Shown here one piece after another: positions 48,779 through 57,346 of a DNA stretch of 64,000 nucleotides. The notes below the pieces were generated by a model. It did not search any database. It had not been told where the DNA came from and saw only the letters and a list, made by a program, of their open reading frames with translations. Made by a program: the position numbers and the translations under genes. This DNA comes from Salinirubellus salinus (lineage in GTDB: Archaea; Halobacteriota; Halobacteria; Halobacteriales; Haloarculaceae): NCBI RefSeq assembly GCF_025231485.1, contig NZ_CP104003.1, positions 682,001 to 746,000 of the forward strand. The letters run 5' to 3'. How positions within the stretch are numbered: the stretch's first letter is position 1; each line of letters starts with the position of its first letter.

Positions 48779-49585
48779 TCACCGACTGGCGGCGTGGTGA
48801 TAAACGAACTCCCGGAGGAGTTTGCCCGCCAGCGACGCGGCCTGACCGTCGTCCCGGTCGTTGACCTCGACGACGTCGAACGCCGTGGCTCGCGGGGCGA
48901 CGGCCCGGACCACGTCACGCATCTCGCGGGGGGTGAGGCCGAACGGCTCCATCGTCCCCGTCCCCGGGGCGAAGCCGGGGTCAGCGCCGTCGATGTCGAC
49001 CGAGAGGTACACCTCGCGGTCCGAGTCGAAGTCGGGGGCCCACGCTGCCACGTCCTCGGGTGCGACGACGGTCACGTCGGCCTCGCTGGCGCGCTCCCAC
49101 TCCTCGGGCGACCCGGTGCGCGCGCCGAGGACGATGGCCTCGTCGGCCACCTCGAGCGCGTGGCGGGTCGCGGTGGCGTGAGAGAGGGGGTTCCCGTCGT
49201 ACTCTGCCCGGAGGTCGAGGTGGGCGTCGAGACAGACGAACACGTCGGGGTCCGCCGCGCGCACGCCGGCGACCGAGACGGTGTGCTCGCCGCCGACGAG
49301 GAGCGGGACGGTCCCCGCGGCGTGGAGGTCCGAGAGCGTCCCCTCGAGGAAAGTGAGGTACTCCTCGGCGTCGTCCCACGCGCGCTCGTCGCCGGCGTCG
49401 TGGACCGCGAGCTCGGTGAAGAACTGGTCGGTGTGGTGGTCGTAGTCGTCGAAGGTGTGGGCGAACCGGCGGACGCGCTCCGGCCCGAAGCGGGTGCCGG
49501 GCTGGAACGTCGTCGAGACGTCGAGCGGCGCCCCGAGGACTGCGTAGTCGGCGGTCTCTCGGTCGGCTATCGCCCCGGGAAACAT
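48779..49585 (-). CDS. speB: Agmatinase / agmatine ureohydrolase
   Basis: 268 residues. Ureohydrolase fold with a dinuclear Mn site: VGGEHTVSVAGV (His), CLDAHLDLRAEYDGN (D-A-H-x-D) and SVDIDGADPGFAPGTGTMEP (S-x-D-x-D-x2-D-P). It lies 16 nt downstream of the eIF5A gene on the same strand. Known work in halophilic archaea links this context to eIF5A modification, where agmatine takes the place of spermidine, so the physiological substrate here may be agmatine attached to eIF5A instead of, or as well as, free agmatine. The extension GTRFGPERVRRF is typical of the family. Confidence 0.94.
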   Translation of the reverse strand: MFPGAIADRETADYAVLGAPLDVSTTFQPGTRFGPERVRRFAHTFDDYDHHTDQFFTELAVHDAGDERAWDDAEEYLTFLEGTLSDLHAAGTVPLLVGGEHTVSVAGVRAADPDVFVCLDAHLDLRAEYDGNPLSHATATRHALEVADEAIVLGARTGSPEEWERASEADVTVVAPEDVAAWAPDFDSDREVYLSVDIDGADPGFAPGTGTMEPFGLTPREMRDVVRAVAPRATAFDVVEVNDRDDGQAASLAGKLLREFVYHHAASR

Positions 49586-49601
49586 GGTGGGTAGTGCCCG
49601 T

Positions 49602-49976
49602 TCAGACGATCTTCCGCTGGCTCTCGTACTCGAGGAACTCAATCTCGTCGTCCGACGAGGGGCTGAGGTCGTCCGGGACGCGCATCGTGAACGTCTCGTA
49701 GGTCTCGAGGTCCATCACCTGCATCTCGCCGCCGGAGGTCGAGAGGACCTGCCCCTGCTTCCGGGTGATGATGGGGACCCAGACCTTCGCGTCGACCGGC
49801 TGGGTGAAGTTGCGTTTCTGGTTGTCGAAGACGCCCGTCCCCTCGACACGAGCCTTCGCGCTGCCGTGCTTGCCCGGCTTCGAGGTGGAGTAGGAGGTGA
49901 TCTTCGAGGGCACGTCGTTTATCATGACGTAGTTGCCCTCCTGGAGTTCACGAACCTCGGTCTGCTCTCTCGCCAT
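49602..49976 (-). CDS. eif5A: Translation initiation factor 5A (eIF5A, hypusine-containing)
   Basis: 124 residues. Helps peptide-bond formation at stalled ribosomes. The N-terminal SH3-like domain carries the modification loop [17 protein letters not shown], with Lys36 as the hypusine site; a C-terminal OB-fold follows ([19 protein letters not shown]). Standard archaeal length. ATG at 49976 lies about 24-30 nt from the shared TATA at 50000. The agmatinase gene directly downstream fits agmatine-based deoxyhypusination. Deoxyhypusine synthase is not in the window. Confidence 0.97.
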   Translation of the reverse strand: MAREQTEVRELQEGNYVMINDVPSKITSYSTSKPGKHGSAKARVEGTGVFDNQKRNFTQPVDAKVWVPIITRKQGQVLSTSGGEMQVMDLETYETFTMRVPDDLSPSSDDEIEFLEYESQRKIV

Positions 49977-49999
49977 ACCCGGCCTTCCGGCCATGTGGG

Positions 50000-50006
50000 T
50001 ATAAAC
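50000..50006. promoter_or_regulatory. TATA-like core between eIF5A and the hydrolase gene
   Basis: TATAAAC on the plus strand, GTTTATA on the minus. Spacing is 24-30 nt to the eIF5A ATG at 49976 and about 33-40 nt to the hydrolase ATG at 50040. Good for eIF5A; for the hydrolase the fit is weaker, so another element may be used. Confidence 0.5.
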
Positions 50007-50039
50007 GGTACGGAACGGCGACGGTGCCCTACACGCGCG

Positions 50040-50690
50040 ATGGGGGCGTTCAAGCGGGTGGGGGGCGAACCGCCGACCGTGTCCGAGACCGTCCTCGTCC
50101 CCGGCGCCCGCGACGTGCGGGCCACGGTTGACTCGCCCGACGCCGACGCCTGCGTCGTCGCCTGCCCGCCACACCCGCAGATGGGCGGCACGCGTACCGA
50201 CCGCCGACTCCGTGCCGTCGCCGATGCCCTCGCACCCGGCGTGGCCTGTCTCCGCTTCGACTACGGCCCGTGGACGGAGGGCCACGGGGAGGTGACCGAC
50301 TGCCGGAACGCACTCGCGTGGGCGCGGGAGGCGTACGGCGATGAGAGCGGCGAGCGGGTGGGGCTGTTCGGCTACTCGTTCGGTGCCGGCGTGGCGCTGG
50401 TCGCCGCGGCCCGTGAGTCCGCCGACGGGACGTGCCCGGCGGCCGTCTCCGTCCTCGCCCCGCCGGACCGACTGAACGACCTCGACGCAGTGGGGGCTGT
50501 CCCCGATATCGCGTGCGACCTGCAGGTGCTGTACGGCGAGCGCGACACGACGGTCGATTCGGGGCCGGTCGTCGAGGCGGCCCACGAGCACGGTGCCGAG
50601 GTGACGGCGCTCCCGGCGGACCACCACTTCGTCGGCCAGGACCGGAAGGTGGGCGAGGCCGCCGCGGCGTTCCTCCGCGACCGGCTCTGA
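50040..50690 (+). CDS. Alpha/beta-hydrolase family protein
   Basis: 216 residues. The nucleophile elbow G-x-S-x-G is seen as [11 protein letters not shown], after the strand [17 protein letters not shown]. The catalytic Asp is probably YGERDTTVD and the His DHHFVGQD near the end. This is the short dienelactone-hydrolase-like or esterase-type fold. [15 protein letters not shown] near residue 40 supplies the oxyanion region. Substrate unknown. Divergent from eIF5A. Confidence 0.88.
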   Translation: MGAFKRVGGEPPTVSETVLVPGARDVRATVDSPDADACVVACPPHPQMGGTRTDRRLRAVADALAPGVACLRFDYGPWTEGHGEVTDCRNALAWAREAYGDESGERVGLFGYSFGAGVALVAAARESADGTCPAAVSVLAPPDRLNDLDAVGAVPDIACDLQVLYGERDTTVDSGPVVEAAHEHGAEVTALPADHHFVGQDRKVGEAAAAFLRDRL

Positions 50691-50803
50691 GCAGACCGCA
50701 GGCCGGTCTCCCCCCCGGCGTCCGCCAGCCCCCCGTCGGGCCGTTGTAGAACCGATTACAGGACCGGCCGGTGGGTGCGAGCGCGGCGCAAACGACCCCC
50801 GCT

Positions 50804-50820
50804 CCGAAACGGTTTAGTCC
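50804..50820 (+). promoter_or_regulatory. BRE/TATA promoter of pyrG
   Basis: CCGAAACGGTTTAGTCC: BRE-like CGAAAC and TATA-like GGTTTAG centred about 27 nt before the ATG at 50841. Nearly identical to the purA promoter. Confidence 0.65.
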
Positions 50821-50840
50821 GAAGTCCGCACACGGTCAGT

Positions 50841-52502
50841 ATGCCGACAGAGGGTGTCGCGGAGTACGACCCGACACTGGGGAACAAGTTCGTTTTCGTC
50901 ACCGGCGGCGTCATGTCGGGCCTGGGAAAGGGCATCACGGCCGCGAGCACCGGCCGGCTGCTCGCCAACGCAGGCTTCGACGTGACCGCCGTCAAGATCG
51001 ACCCGTACCTGAACGTGGACGCCGGGACCATGAACCCGTACCAGCACGGTGAGGTCTACGTGCTGAAAGACGGGGGCGAGGTCGACCTCGACCTCGGGAA
51101 CTACGAACGGTTCCTCGATGTGGACATGACGTTCGACCACAACGTCACCACCGGGAAGGTCTACAAGGAGGTCATCGAGAACGAACGGGCCGGTGACTAT
51201 CTCGGGAAGACCGTCCAGATCATCCCGCACATCACCGACGACATCAAGCGGCGCATCCGGGAGGCCGCCGAGGGTTCCGACGTCTGTCTCATCGAGGTCG
51301 GCGGCACCGTGGGCGACATCGAGGGGATGCCGTACCTCGAGGCACTGCGCCAGTTCGCCCACGAGGAAGACGAGGAGGACATCCTGTTCGTCCACGTCAC
51401 GCTCGTCCCGTACTCGAAGAACGGTGAACAGAAGACCAAGCCGACCCAGCACTCCGTGAAGGAACTTCGCTCCATCGGCCTCCAGCCGGACGTCCTCGTC
51501 GGCCGTTCGGAGGACCGCCTCGACCCCGAGACGCGAGAGAAGATCGCCCTGTTCTGCGACGTGCCGACCGACGCCGTGTTCTCGAACCCGGACGTCGAGG
51601 ACATCTACCACGTCCCGCTGATGGTCGAGGAGGAGGGCCTCGACGAGTACGTGATGGAGCGGCTGAACCTCGCCGCCGACGCGCTGCCCCACAGCGAGCG
51701 GGACAACCGCTGGCGGGACATCGTCACGCAGGAACAGACCGGCGAGGTGGACGTGGCACTCGTCGGGAAGTACGCGCTGGAGGACGCCTACATGTCCATC
51801 CACGAGGCGCTGAAACACGCCGGCTTCGAGCGCAACGTCAACGTGAACGTCCTCTGGGTCGACGCCGACGAGATGAACGCGGCCCACGAGGACCGACTCG
51901 AGCGCGCCGAGGCCATCGTCGTCCCCGGCGGGTTCGGGGCCCGCGGCACCGACGGGAAGGTAGATGCCATCAACTACGCCCGCGAGCACAGCGTCCCCTT
52001 CCTCGGACTCTGTCTCGGCTTCCAGATGGCCGTCATCGAGTACGCCCGGAACGTCCTCGGACTGGAGGGGGCGAACAGCGCCGAGATGGACCCGGACACA
52101 CCCCACCCGGTCATCGACATCCTCCCCGAACAGTACGAGGTGGAGGACATGGGTGGGACGATGCGTCTGGGTGCCCACGAGACGGACATCTCGCCGGGTA
52201 CCATCGCCCACTCGCTCTACGGTGCCGACTCCTGCACGGAGCGACACCGCCACCGCTACGAGGTGAATCCGGAGTACATCGAGCGACTGGAGGACGCCGG
52301 CCTCGTCTTCTCCGGGAAGGCGAACAACCGGATGGAGATACTGGAACTCCCGGCCGACGAGCACCCGTACTTCGTCGGGACGCAGTTCCACCCCGAGTTC
52401 CGCTCGCGGCCGGGCCGCGCGAGTCCGCCGTTCGTCGGCCTGCTCGACGCCGCCATGACCGAACAACGTGAGGCTGCCGCGGACGAGGAGGTGACGCTCT
52501 GA
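50841..52502 (+). CDS. pyrG: CTP synthase
   Basis: 553 residues. Makes CTP from UTP, ATP and glutamine. Synthetase domain: [20 protein letters not shown] (P-loop), [40 protein letters not shown]. Glutaminase domain: [21 protein letters not shown] with nucleophile Cys391, and [14 protein letters not shown] with His and Glu. The ATG at 50841 is preceded by a strong BRE/TATA. It ends with a 1-nt overlap with guaAB (TGATG), so the CTP and GMP synthesis genes are coupled. Confidence 0.97.
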   Translation: MPTEGVAEYDPTLGNKFVFVTGGVMSGLGKGITAASTGRLLANAGFDVTAVKIDPYLNVDAGTMNPYQHGEVYVLKDGGEVDLDLGNYERFLDVDMTFDHNVTTGKVYKEVIENERAGDYLGKTVQIIPHITDDIKRRIREAAEGSDVCLIEVGGTVGDIEGMPYLEALRQFAHEEDEEDILFVHVTLVPYSKNGEQKTKPTQHSVKELRSIGLQPDVLVGRSEDRLDPETREKIALFCDVPTDAVFSNPDVEDIYHVPLMVEEEGLDEYVMERLNLAADALPHSERDNRWRDIVTQEQTGEVDVALVGKYALEDAYMSIHEALKHAGFERNVNVNVLWVDADEMNAAHEDRLERAEAIVVPGGFGARGTDGKVDAINYAREHSVPFLGLCLGFQMAVIEYARNVLGLEGANSAEMDPDTPHPVIDILPEQYEVEDMGGTMRLGAHETDISPGTIAHSLYGADSCTERHRHRYEVNPEYIERLEDAGLVFSGKANNRMEILELPADEHPYFVGTQFHPEFRSRPGRASPPFVGLLDAAMTEQREAAADEEVTL

Positions 52503-53419
52503 TGGTCGACGCCGAGGCGTTCGTCGAGGAGAAGGTCACCGAGATACGCGAGGCCGTCGGCGACGGACACGCCATCATCGCGCTCTCCGGCGGGGTGGAC
52601 TCGTCCACCGCCGCCGCGCTCGCCTACGAGGCGCTCGGCGAGGAACTCACACCCGTCTACGTCGACACCGGCCTGATGCGCAAGGGCGAGACCGAGGAGA
52701 TCCGCGAGACGTTCGACTACATGGAGTCGCTCCGCATCGTCGACGCGCGCGAACGGTTCCTCGACGAACTCGCCGGGATCACCGACCCCGAGGAGAAGCG
52801 TCACGCCATCGGCGAGCAGTTCATCCGCGAGTTCGAGACGGTCGCCCGCGAGGAGGACGCGGACTACCTCGTCCAGGGGACCATCTACCCGGACCGCATC
52901 GAGAGCGAGGGGACCATCAAGTCCCACCACAACGTCGGCGGCCTCCCGGAGGTCGTGGACTTCGAGGGTATCGTCGAGCCGATGCGCGACCTCTACAAGG
53001 ACGAGGTGCGCGAGGTGGCCCGCCACCTCGGCCTCGAGTCCGTCATCTCCGAGCGGATGCCGTTCCCCGGTCCCGGCCTCGCGGTGCGTATCGTGGGCGA
53101 GGTGACCGAGGAGAAGGTCGAGGTCGTCCGCGAGGCGACCCACGTCGTCGAGGACGAACTCGAGGAACACGACCCGTGGCAGGCGTTCGCCGCGGTCCTC
53201 GGGAAGGCGACGGGCGTGAAGGGTGACAACCGGGTCCACGGCTGGGTCGTCGCCGTCCGTTCGGTCGAGTCGCGCGACGGGATGACCGCCCGGGCACAGG
53301 AACTCCCGTGGGACGTCCTCCAGCGCATCCAGTCACGCATCACCGGCACGAGCGAGAACGTCTCGCGTGTCGTCTACGACGTGACCCACAAACCGCCCGC
53401 GACCATCGAGTACGAATGA
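52502..53419 (+). CDS. guaAB: GMP synthase, ATP-pyrophosphatase subunit B
   Basis: 305 residues. Archaeal GMP synthase is split: this subunit adenylates XMP and accepts ammonia from the separate glutaminase subunit A, which is not in the window. PP-loop motif [36 protein letters not shown], then [26 protein letters not shown], and the dimerisation domain [20 protein letters not shown], ending [20 protein letters not shown]. Length is normal. Overlaps pyrG by one base, implying translational coupling. Confidence 0.96.
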   Translation: MVDAEAFVEEKVTEIREAVGDGHAIIALSGGVDSSTAAALAYEALGEELTPVYVDTGLMRKGETEEIRETFDYMESLRIVDARERFLDELAGITDPEEKRHAIGEQFIREFETVAREEDADYLVQGTIYPDRIESEGTIKSHHNVGGLPEVVDFEGIVEPMRDLYKDEVREVARHLGLESVISERMPFPGPGLAVRIVGEVTEEKVEVVREATHVVEDELEEHDPWQAFAAVLGKATGVKGDNRVHGWVVAVRSVESRDGMTARAQELPWDVLQRIQSRITGTSENVSRVVYDVTHKPPATIEYE

Positions 53420-53489
53420 GTCGGCGCTCGTGTCCGTCGCGTGATACAGGCGTGGCCCCGATTTATGTGGGTGGGGTGGGGAGTCTCCG

Positions 53490-53810
53490 ATGACCATGGC
53501 AGTAGTTGCCGGTCCGGACGAGGACGGTCTGGGGGACGCACTCGAAGTCGGCGGGGCGACGGTGAACCGCGCGGGGGGGACGGCGGCACGCCCGCAACTC
53601 GAGGAGGCCGGCATCGTCGACGCGGACCTGTTCGTGTTGACGGACGCGCGCCTCGCCACCTCGATCCCGGTGGCGAAAGACCTCAACCCGGACGTCAGGG
53701 TGGTGGTCTACGCCCGGGACACGGTGCCCGAGTTCGCTCGGGGGCAGGCGGGCCACATCGTCGACCCGCGGTTGCTGGACGCGGAGACGGTGGCCGAGGA
53801 GTTGCTCTAA
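53490..53810 (+). CDS. Small Rossmann-like protein next to the nucleotide genes
   Basis: 106 residues: MTMAVVAGPDEDGLGDALEV, EAGIVDADLFVLTDARLATSIPVAKDLN, VRVVVYARDTVPEFARGQAG. The layout (Gly-rich start, Asp-containing strand, Ala-x-P loop) suggests a nucleotide- or dinucleotide-binding half-domain like TrkA-N or CTP-synthase-associated proteins, seen by me as DUF7126 in haloarchaea. Function unproven. ATG at 53490 sits 27 nt after TATA-like ATTTATG at 53461, so it has its own promoter. MAVVAG at 53496 is an alternative start. Confidence 0.78.
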   Translation: MTMAVVAGPDEDGLGDALEVGGATVNRAGGTAARPQLEEAGIVDADLFVLTDARLATSIPVAKDLNPDVRVVVYARDTVPEFARGQAGHIVDPRLLDAETVAEELL

Positions 53811-53955
53811 GCCGACGCGCCTGGCTCGCTTCGCACTCCCCGTCGATATCGGATCGGGACACGTCCCGGGTAGACTCTCTCGGATTCGGGATATTCGGAG
53901 ACTCTGCTGGCACGTGACAATCTGTATCTAAATACTCTCGATACGAATACTTGCC

Positions 53956-54510
53956 GTGCAATCACGACGTACGTTCTTGCAGACTGTCGGTGTTGTGGGC
54001 GCAGTTGGTACCCTCGGTGTGGGTGTCACGGCAGCACGACCGCCGCGCGATGGTGACACCATCGTCGACGTGGCCATCGCAGCGAACACGGAGGGTCCGT
54101 TCGCCGGCGAGCTCGACACGCTCATCGCGGCCGTACTCGCGGCCGAACTGGACGGCCCCCTGAGTGGGAACCGCCAGCTGACGGTCTTCGCGCCGACGGA
54201 CGACACCTTCGCTGCGGTGGGGCTCACGGTCGACCAGGACGGTGTTCTCCAGGTGGCCCCGGCGACAGCGGATCTGCTCGCCGACGCGGGGCTCACGCTC
54301 GCGGACGTCCTCCTCTACCACGTGCTCCCCGGCCGACGTAAGGCACAGTCCATCCTGCCGGTGTCGGGCGTGCCGACGCTGTTCGGGGCTCGTGTCGAGG
54401 TGGACGGAACGACCCTCAACGACGGGCAGGCGAGCATCATCGCCACCGACATCCCAGCCTCGAACGGTATCGTCCACGTCATCGAGGGCGACAGCGTCCT
54501 CCTGCCGTAA
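53956..54510 (+). CDS. Tat-exported fasciclin-domain protein
   Basis: 184 residues from a GTG start. The signal VQSRRTFLQTVGVVGAVGTL has a twin-arginine motif (R-R-T-F-L). The mature part is one fasciclin (FAS1) domain: TLIAAVLAAELDGPLSGNRQLTVFAPTDDTF (H1 box, TVFAPT), LLYHVLPGRRKAQSIL and HVIEGDSVLLP (H2 region). FAS1 proteins are secreted or envelope-associated adhesion modules. Upstream 53811-53955 is AT-rich relative to the window, with TATA-like TCTAAATAC at about 53926-53936. The neighbouring MBL gene is convergent. Confidence 0.9.
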   Translation: MQSRRTFLQTVGVVGAVGTLGVGVTAARPPRDGDTIVDVAIAANTEGPFAGELDTLIAAVLAAELDGPLSGNRQLTVFAPTDDTFAAVGLTVDQDGVLQVAPATADLLADAGLTLADVLLYHVLPGRRKAQSILPVSGVPTLFGARVEVDGTTLNDGQASIIATDIPASNGIVHVIEGDSVLLP

Positions 54511-54520
54511 CGGGAACGAC

Positions 54521-55225
54521 CTACTCCTCGATTCTCTCTCCCAACTCCGCCAGCCGAACGGCCCCTGCACGGACGAACGGGGTCCCGTGGCCCATGGCCA
54601 GTATCTCGACGGCGGGTTCGCGCTCGGCCAGTTCGTGGATGCTCTCGGTGACGGCCTCCGTGTCGTACGAGAGCGCCCACGGCGACGGCGAGAGCTCGCC
54701 GTGGTTCTCCATGACGAGGTCCCCGACGAACGCGACGTTCCGGACCTCGGAGACGTACGCGGTGTGCCCCGGCGTGTGACCGGGGGTGTGGTAGGCGGTG
54801 AACGACCCGATCTCGGCCTCGTCGGCGACGAGTTCGGGGTCGGCGTTCGGCTGTGTCGTCACCGGGCCGAGGAGCCGCTGGAACAGCCCCTTGTGGTGGA
54901 ACGCGGGCGGTTTCTCGCGGCCCATCAGGAACCCGGCGTCGCCGGCACCGACGTAGCAGGTGGCCCCGGAACTCTCGAGCAGGCTGGCCAGTCCCCCGAC
55001 GTGGTCGACGTCGTAGTGGGTCACGAGGATGCGTTCGAGGTCGGCGACCTCGTGCCCCGTCTCCCGGATCGCCGCGCGGATGCGGCCGCCGTCGCGCGGC
55101 GTGCCCGTGTCGACGAGCGTCAGGTCACCGTCGTCGTCGACGAGGTAGGCGTTCACCCTGGTCCACCGGCTCGGGCCGGCACCACAGGGTATCTGCCAGA
55201 CACCGTCACCGAGTTCCGTAATCAT
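54521..55225 (-). CDS. Metallo-beta-lactamase-fold hydrolase
   Basis: 234 residues. MBL fold: N-terminal strand LTLVDTGTPRDGGRI with the metal-adjacent Asp, then VTHYDVDHVGGLAS, HTPGHTPGHTAYV and VAFVGDLVMENHGE, ending ILAMGHGTPFV. In the first motif H-x-H-x-D-H the second His is Asp: the sequence reads THYDVDH. That pattern occurs in a subgroup of MBL hydrolases (H-x-D-x-D-H), so one metal site may be altered. Substrate unknown. Its ATG at 55225 is MITELGDGVWQIPCG. Confidence 0.88.
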   Translation of the reverse strand: MITELGDGVWQIPCGAGPSRWTRVNAYLVDDDGDLTLVDTGTPRDGGRIRAAIRETGHEVADLERILVTHYDVDHVGGLASLLESSGATCYVGAGDAGFLMGREKPPAFHHKGLFQRLLGPVTTQPNADPELVADEAEIGSFTAYHTPGHTPGHTAYVSEVRNVAFVGDLVMENHGELSPSPWALSYDTEAVTESIHELAEREPAVEILAMGHGTPFVRAGAVRLAELGERIEE

Positions 55226-55288
55226 GAGGGTGGGTAGGCCACGCCCTGTCAAGATACTGTCGCAACTCCGGGTGGGTCCGTCCCCCGT

Positions 55289-56116
55289 TCAGACGCCCAA
55301 CCGCGACCGGACGGCGCCCGTCAGCGCACGGACCTTCGAGGGTCGTCGGATGCGCTCCATCTCGTCGTCCGTCAACTCGAAGTCGAACACGTCGCGGTTG
55401 GCGGCGATGTGCGTCCGGGAGGTGGCCTTCGGGATGACGCTGACGTTGGGGTGCTGGAGACACCAGCGGATGGCCACCTGCGCGGCGGACTTCCCGTAGC
55501 GGTCGCCCACCTCGGCGAGGACGTCGTCGTCGAGCACGCCGCCGTGGCCGAGCGGCGAGTAGGCCGTCAGCAGCAGGTCGTGTATCTCGCAGTAGTCGAG
55601 GAGTTCACGCTGGTCCCAGTAGGGGTTGAACTGCACCTGGTTCGTCAGGAGCTCGTGGTCGGCGGCCTCGCGGGCGGCGTGGAGGCGGTCCACGTCGAAG
55701 TTCGAGACGCCGATGTGGCGAACCTTCCCGTCGTCGACGAGCGTGTCCATCGCTCGGAGCGTCTCGGCCACGGGCACCCGCTGCATCGGGTTGTGTATCA
55801 ACAGGAGGTCGACGTAGGAGGTGCCGAGTTTCGCCAGCGACTCCTCCGTCGAGCGGCGCACCGCGTCGTGGTCGCGGTTGCCGTTGCCGAGCTTCGTGGT
55901 GAGGAACACGTCCTCGCGGTCGACCTCGCTCGCCGCGAGCGCGTCGCCGACCTCGCGTTCGTTGCCGTAGGCCTGCGCGGTGTCGAGGTGTCGGTACCCG
56001 AGTTCGAGGGCCTCGCGCACCGCGCGCTCGCAGGACTCGCTCGTGAGCCGCCACGTTCCGAGGCCGAGCGCCGGGACGTCGACGCCCTGTACGGTCACGT
56101 CGGGGATGCCGGTCAT
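55289..56116 (-). CDS. Aldo/keto reductase
   Basis: 275 residues. NADPH-dependent carbonyl reductase with the AKR TIM barrel. Catalytic tetrad: LDTAQAYGNEREVGDAL (Asp and Tyr), VFLTTKLGN (Lys), and LLLIHNPMQ (His). NADPH-binding region near the end: AIRWCLQHPNVSVIPKAT. Cofactor- and substrate-loop regions are typical. Substrate not identified. The ATG at 56116 gives MTGIPDVTVQGVDVPALGLG, the common short-form start. Confidence 0.94.
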   Translation of the reverse strand: MTGIPDVTVQGVDVPALGLGTWRLTSESCERAVREALELGYRHLDTAQAYGNEREVGDALAASEVDREDVFLTTKLGNGNRDHDAVRRSTEESLAKLGTSYVDLLLIHNPMQRVPVAETLRAMDTLVDDGKVRHIGVSNFDVDRLHAAREAADHELLTNQVQFNPYWDQRELLDYCEIHDLLLTAYSPLGHGGVLDDDVLAEVGDRYGKSAAQVAIRWCLQHPNVSVIPKATSRTHIAANRDVFDFELTDDEMERIRRPSKVRALTGAVRSRLGV

Positions 56117-56163
56117 GCCGGTCCTACGGCCGGCGGGCAAAAAGCGGTGACGCAACCGGCGTC

Positions 56164-56553
56164 TCAGACGCGGACCACGCGGAGTTCGTAGCCGTCACCG
56201 AGGCCGTGGACCTCGCGGAAGGTGGCGTCGACGAACTCCGCGGCGTGTTTCGCGTCGGCGATGACCGAGACGTACACGACGCCGGCGTCGGCCTTGCGCG
56301 TCTCCGGCTGCTTGAGTTTGAAGACGGGGAACGACCCGAGGAGCTCGTCGAGGCGCTCGCGGGCCGCGTCGTCGAGCTCGAGACGGAGCACCCGGTCGGT
56401 GTACTCGACGACGGGAGCGGCCGAGTCCCCGTCGGCGGCGACAGGGTGGCCCTCGAACCTGACGCCGTCGCTGCTGCGCGCGCGGTGGGCGGTCACGGCG
56501 TCGACGGCCAGTCCCAGCCGGTCGGCCGGGTCGGTCGCTTCGAACCGGGTCAC
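56164..56553 (-). CDS. Conserved haloarchaeal protein, unknown function
   Basis: 129 residues from a GTG at 56553 (MTRFEATDPADRLGLAVDAV). A TATA-like GGTTTTTGA lies about 27 nt upstream near 56580. Mixed alpha/beta: VVEYTDRVLRLELDDAARER, LDELLGSFPVFKLKQPETRK, GVVYVSVIADAKHAAEFVDA. No motif recognised. Adjacent to the aldo/keto reductase gene by 47 nt on the same strand and possibly co-transcribed. Confidence 0.78.
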   Translation of the reverse strand: MTRFEATDPADRLGLAVDAVTAHRARSSDGVRFEGHPVAADGDSAAPVVEYTDRVLRLELDDAARERLDELLGSFPVFKLKQPETRKADAGVVYVSVIADAKHAAEFVDATFREVHGLGDGYELRVVRV

Positions 56554-56693
56554 GGCGTCCGAGAGGTGGCCGGTCCTCAAAAACCCTCGCGAAGTGGGGG
56601 CGAGCGGCGGGATGCGAGTCCTTGGCCTGCCACCGAGACACGCGCTCGGGCCGAGGGAAAAGGCATATCCCCGTGCCACGGTACCTGCCGAGC

Positions 56694-57269
56694 ATGAGCG
56701 AATCCGGGGCGTACTACACCGAGGAACGCTGGAACAACTGGCTCGACAGGCTCCGCGAGGAGGACGTCGACCCGGAGGACGAGGACGCCGCGCGACTGTT
56801 CTTCAACCTGATGGACGACGCGGCCATCGCGGTAGCGAAGGTGCTGACCGAGCTCGAGGAGGGTGAACTCGACGCCGAGGCCGCCCAGTCGGAACTCGAG
56901 CGTATCCGCGAGATCGTGATGACCGAGGTCGAGTTCGACGACGAGGAGAAACTCGTCTTCGTCGACACGATCCAGACGTCGCTCCTCTCCGTGTTCTACG
57001 CCGCCGAGGAGTACGTCGCCGCCGGCCCCGCCGAGGAGGGGACACCGGAGGAGTACGTCGAAGCCGCCGCCGACGCCGAGGCCGAGGAGGACGTCGACGC
57101 CGCGCTGATGTACTGCGTACAGGCCGGTACCCTCATCATCGACGGCGAGGAGTTCGACACCCGGCTGGCCGAGGAGATAGAGTACGGGTACGTCGCGAAC
57201 TTCGTCGACGGGCTGACCTCCCTGCAGGAGGCGCTCGCCGACCCCGAACTCGTCGAAGAGGAGGACTGA
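56694..57269 (+). CDS. DUF2150-family protein
   Basis: 191 residues, very acidic, helical: WNNWLDRLREEDVDPEDEDA, DAAIAVAKVLTELEEGELDA, EEKLVFVDTIQTSLLSVFYA, LIIDGEEFDTRLAEEIEYGY. It matches the conserved archaeal family DUF2150, of unknown function. TATA-like AAAAGGCATAT lies about 30 nt before the ATG at 56694. Two central hydrophobic stretches are too short for clear membrane spans. Confidence 0.85.
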   Translation: MSESGAYYTEERWNNWLDRLREEDVDPEDEDAARLFFNLMDDAAIAVAKVLTELEEGELDAEAAQSELERIREIVMTEVEFDDEEKLVFVDTIQTSLLSVFYAAEEYVAAGPAEEGTPEEYVEAAADAEAEEDVDAALMYCVQAGTLIIDGEEFDTRLAEEIEYGYVANFVDGLTSLQEALADPELVEEED

Positions 57270-57346
57270 CGTCGCCAGCGTCCCGACCGATTTCACGTCC
57301 GACACGTCCGTACTGTTTTTACCGGCCTGCCCTGTAGGTTGAGTGA

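Noticed and set aside
53816-53835. GCTTCGC core near the end of the Rossmann-like gene as another hairpin of the GNA class
   Set aside because: The flanking bases are not complementary, so no stem forms beyond the central 2 bp.
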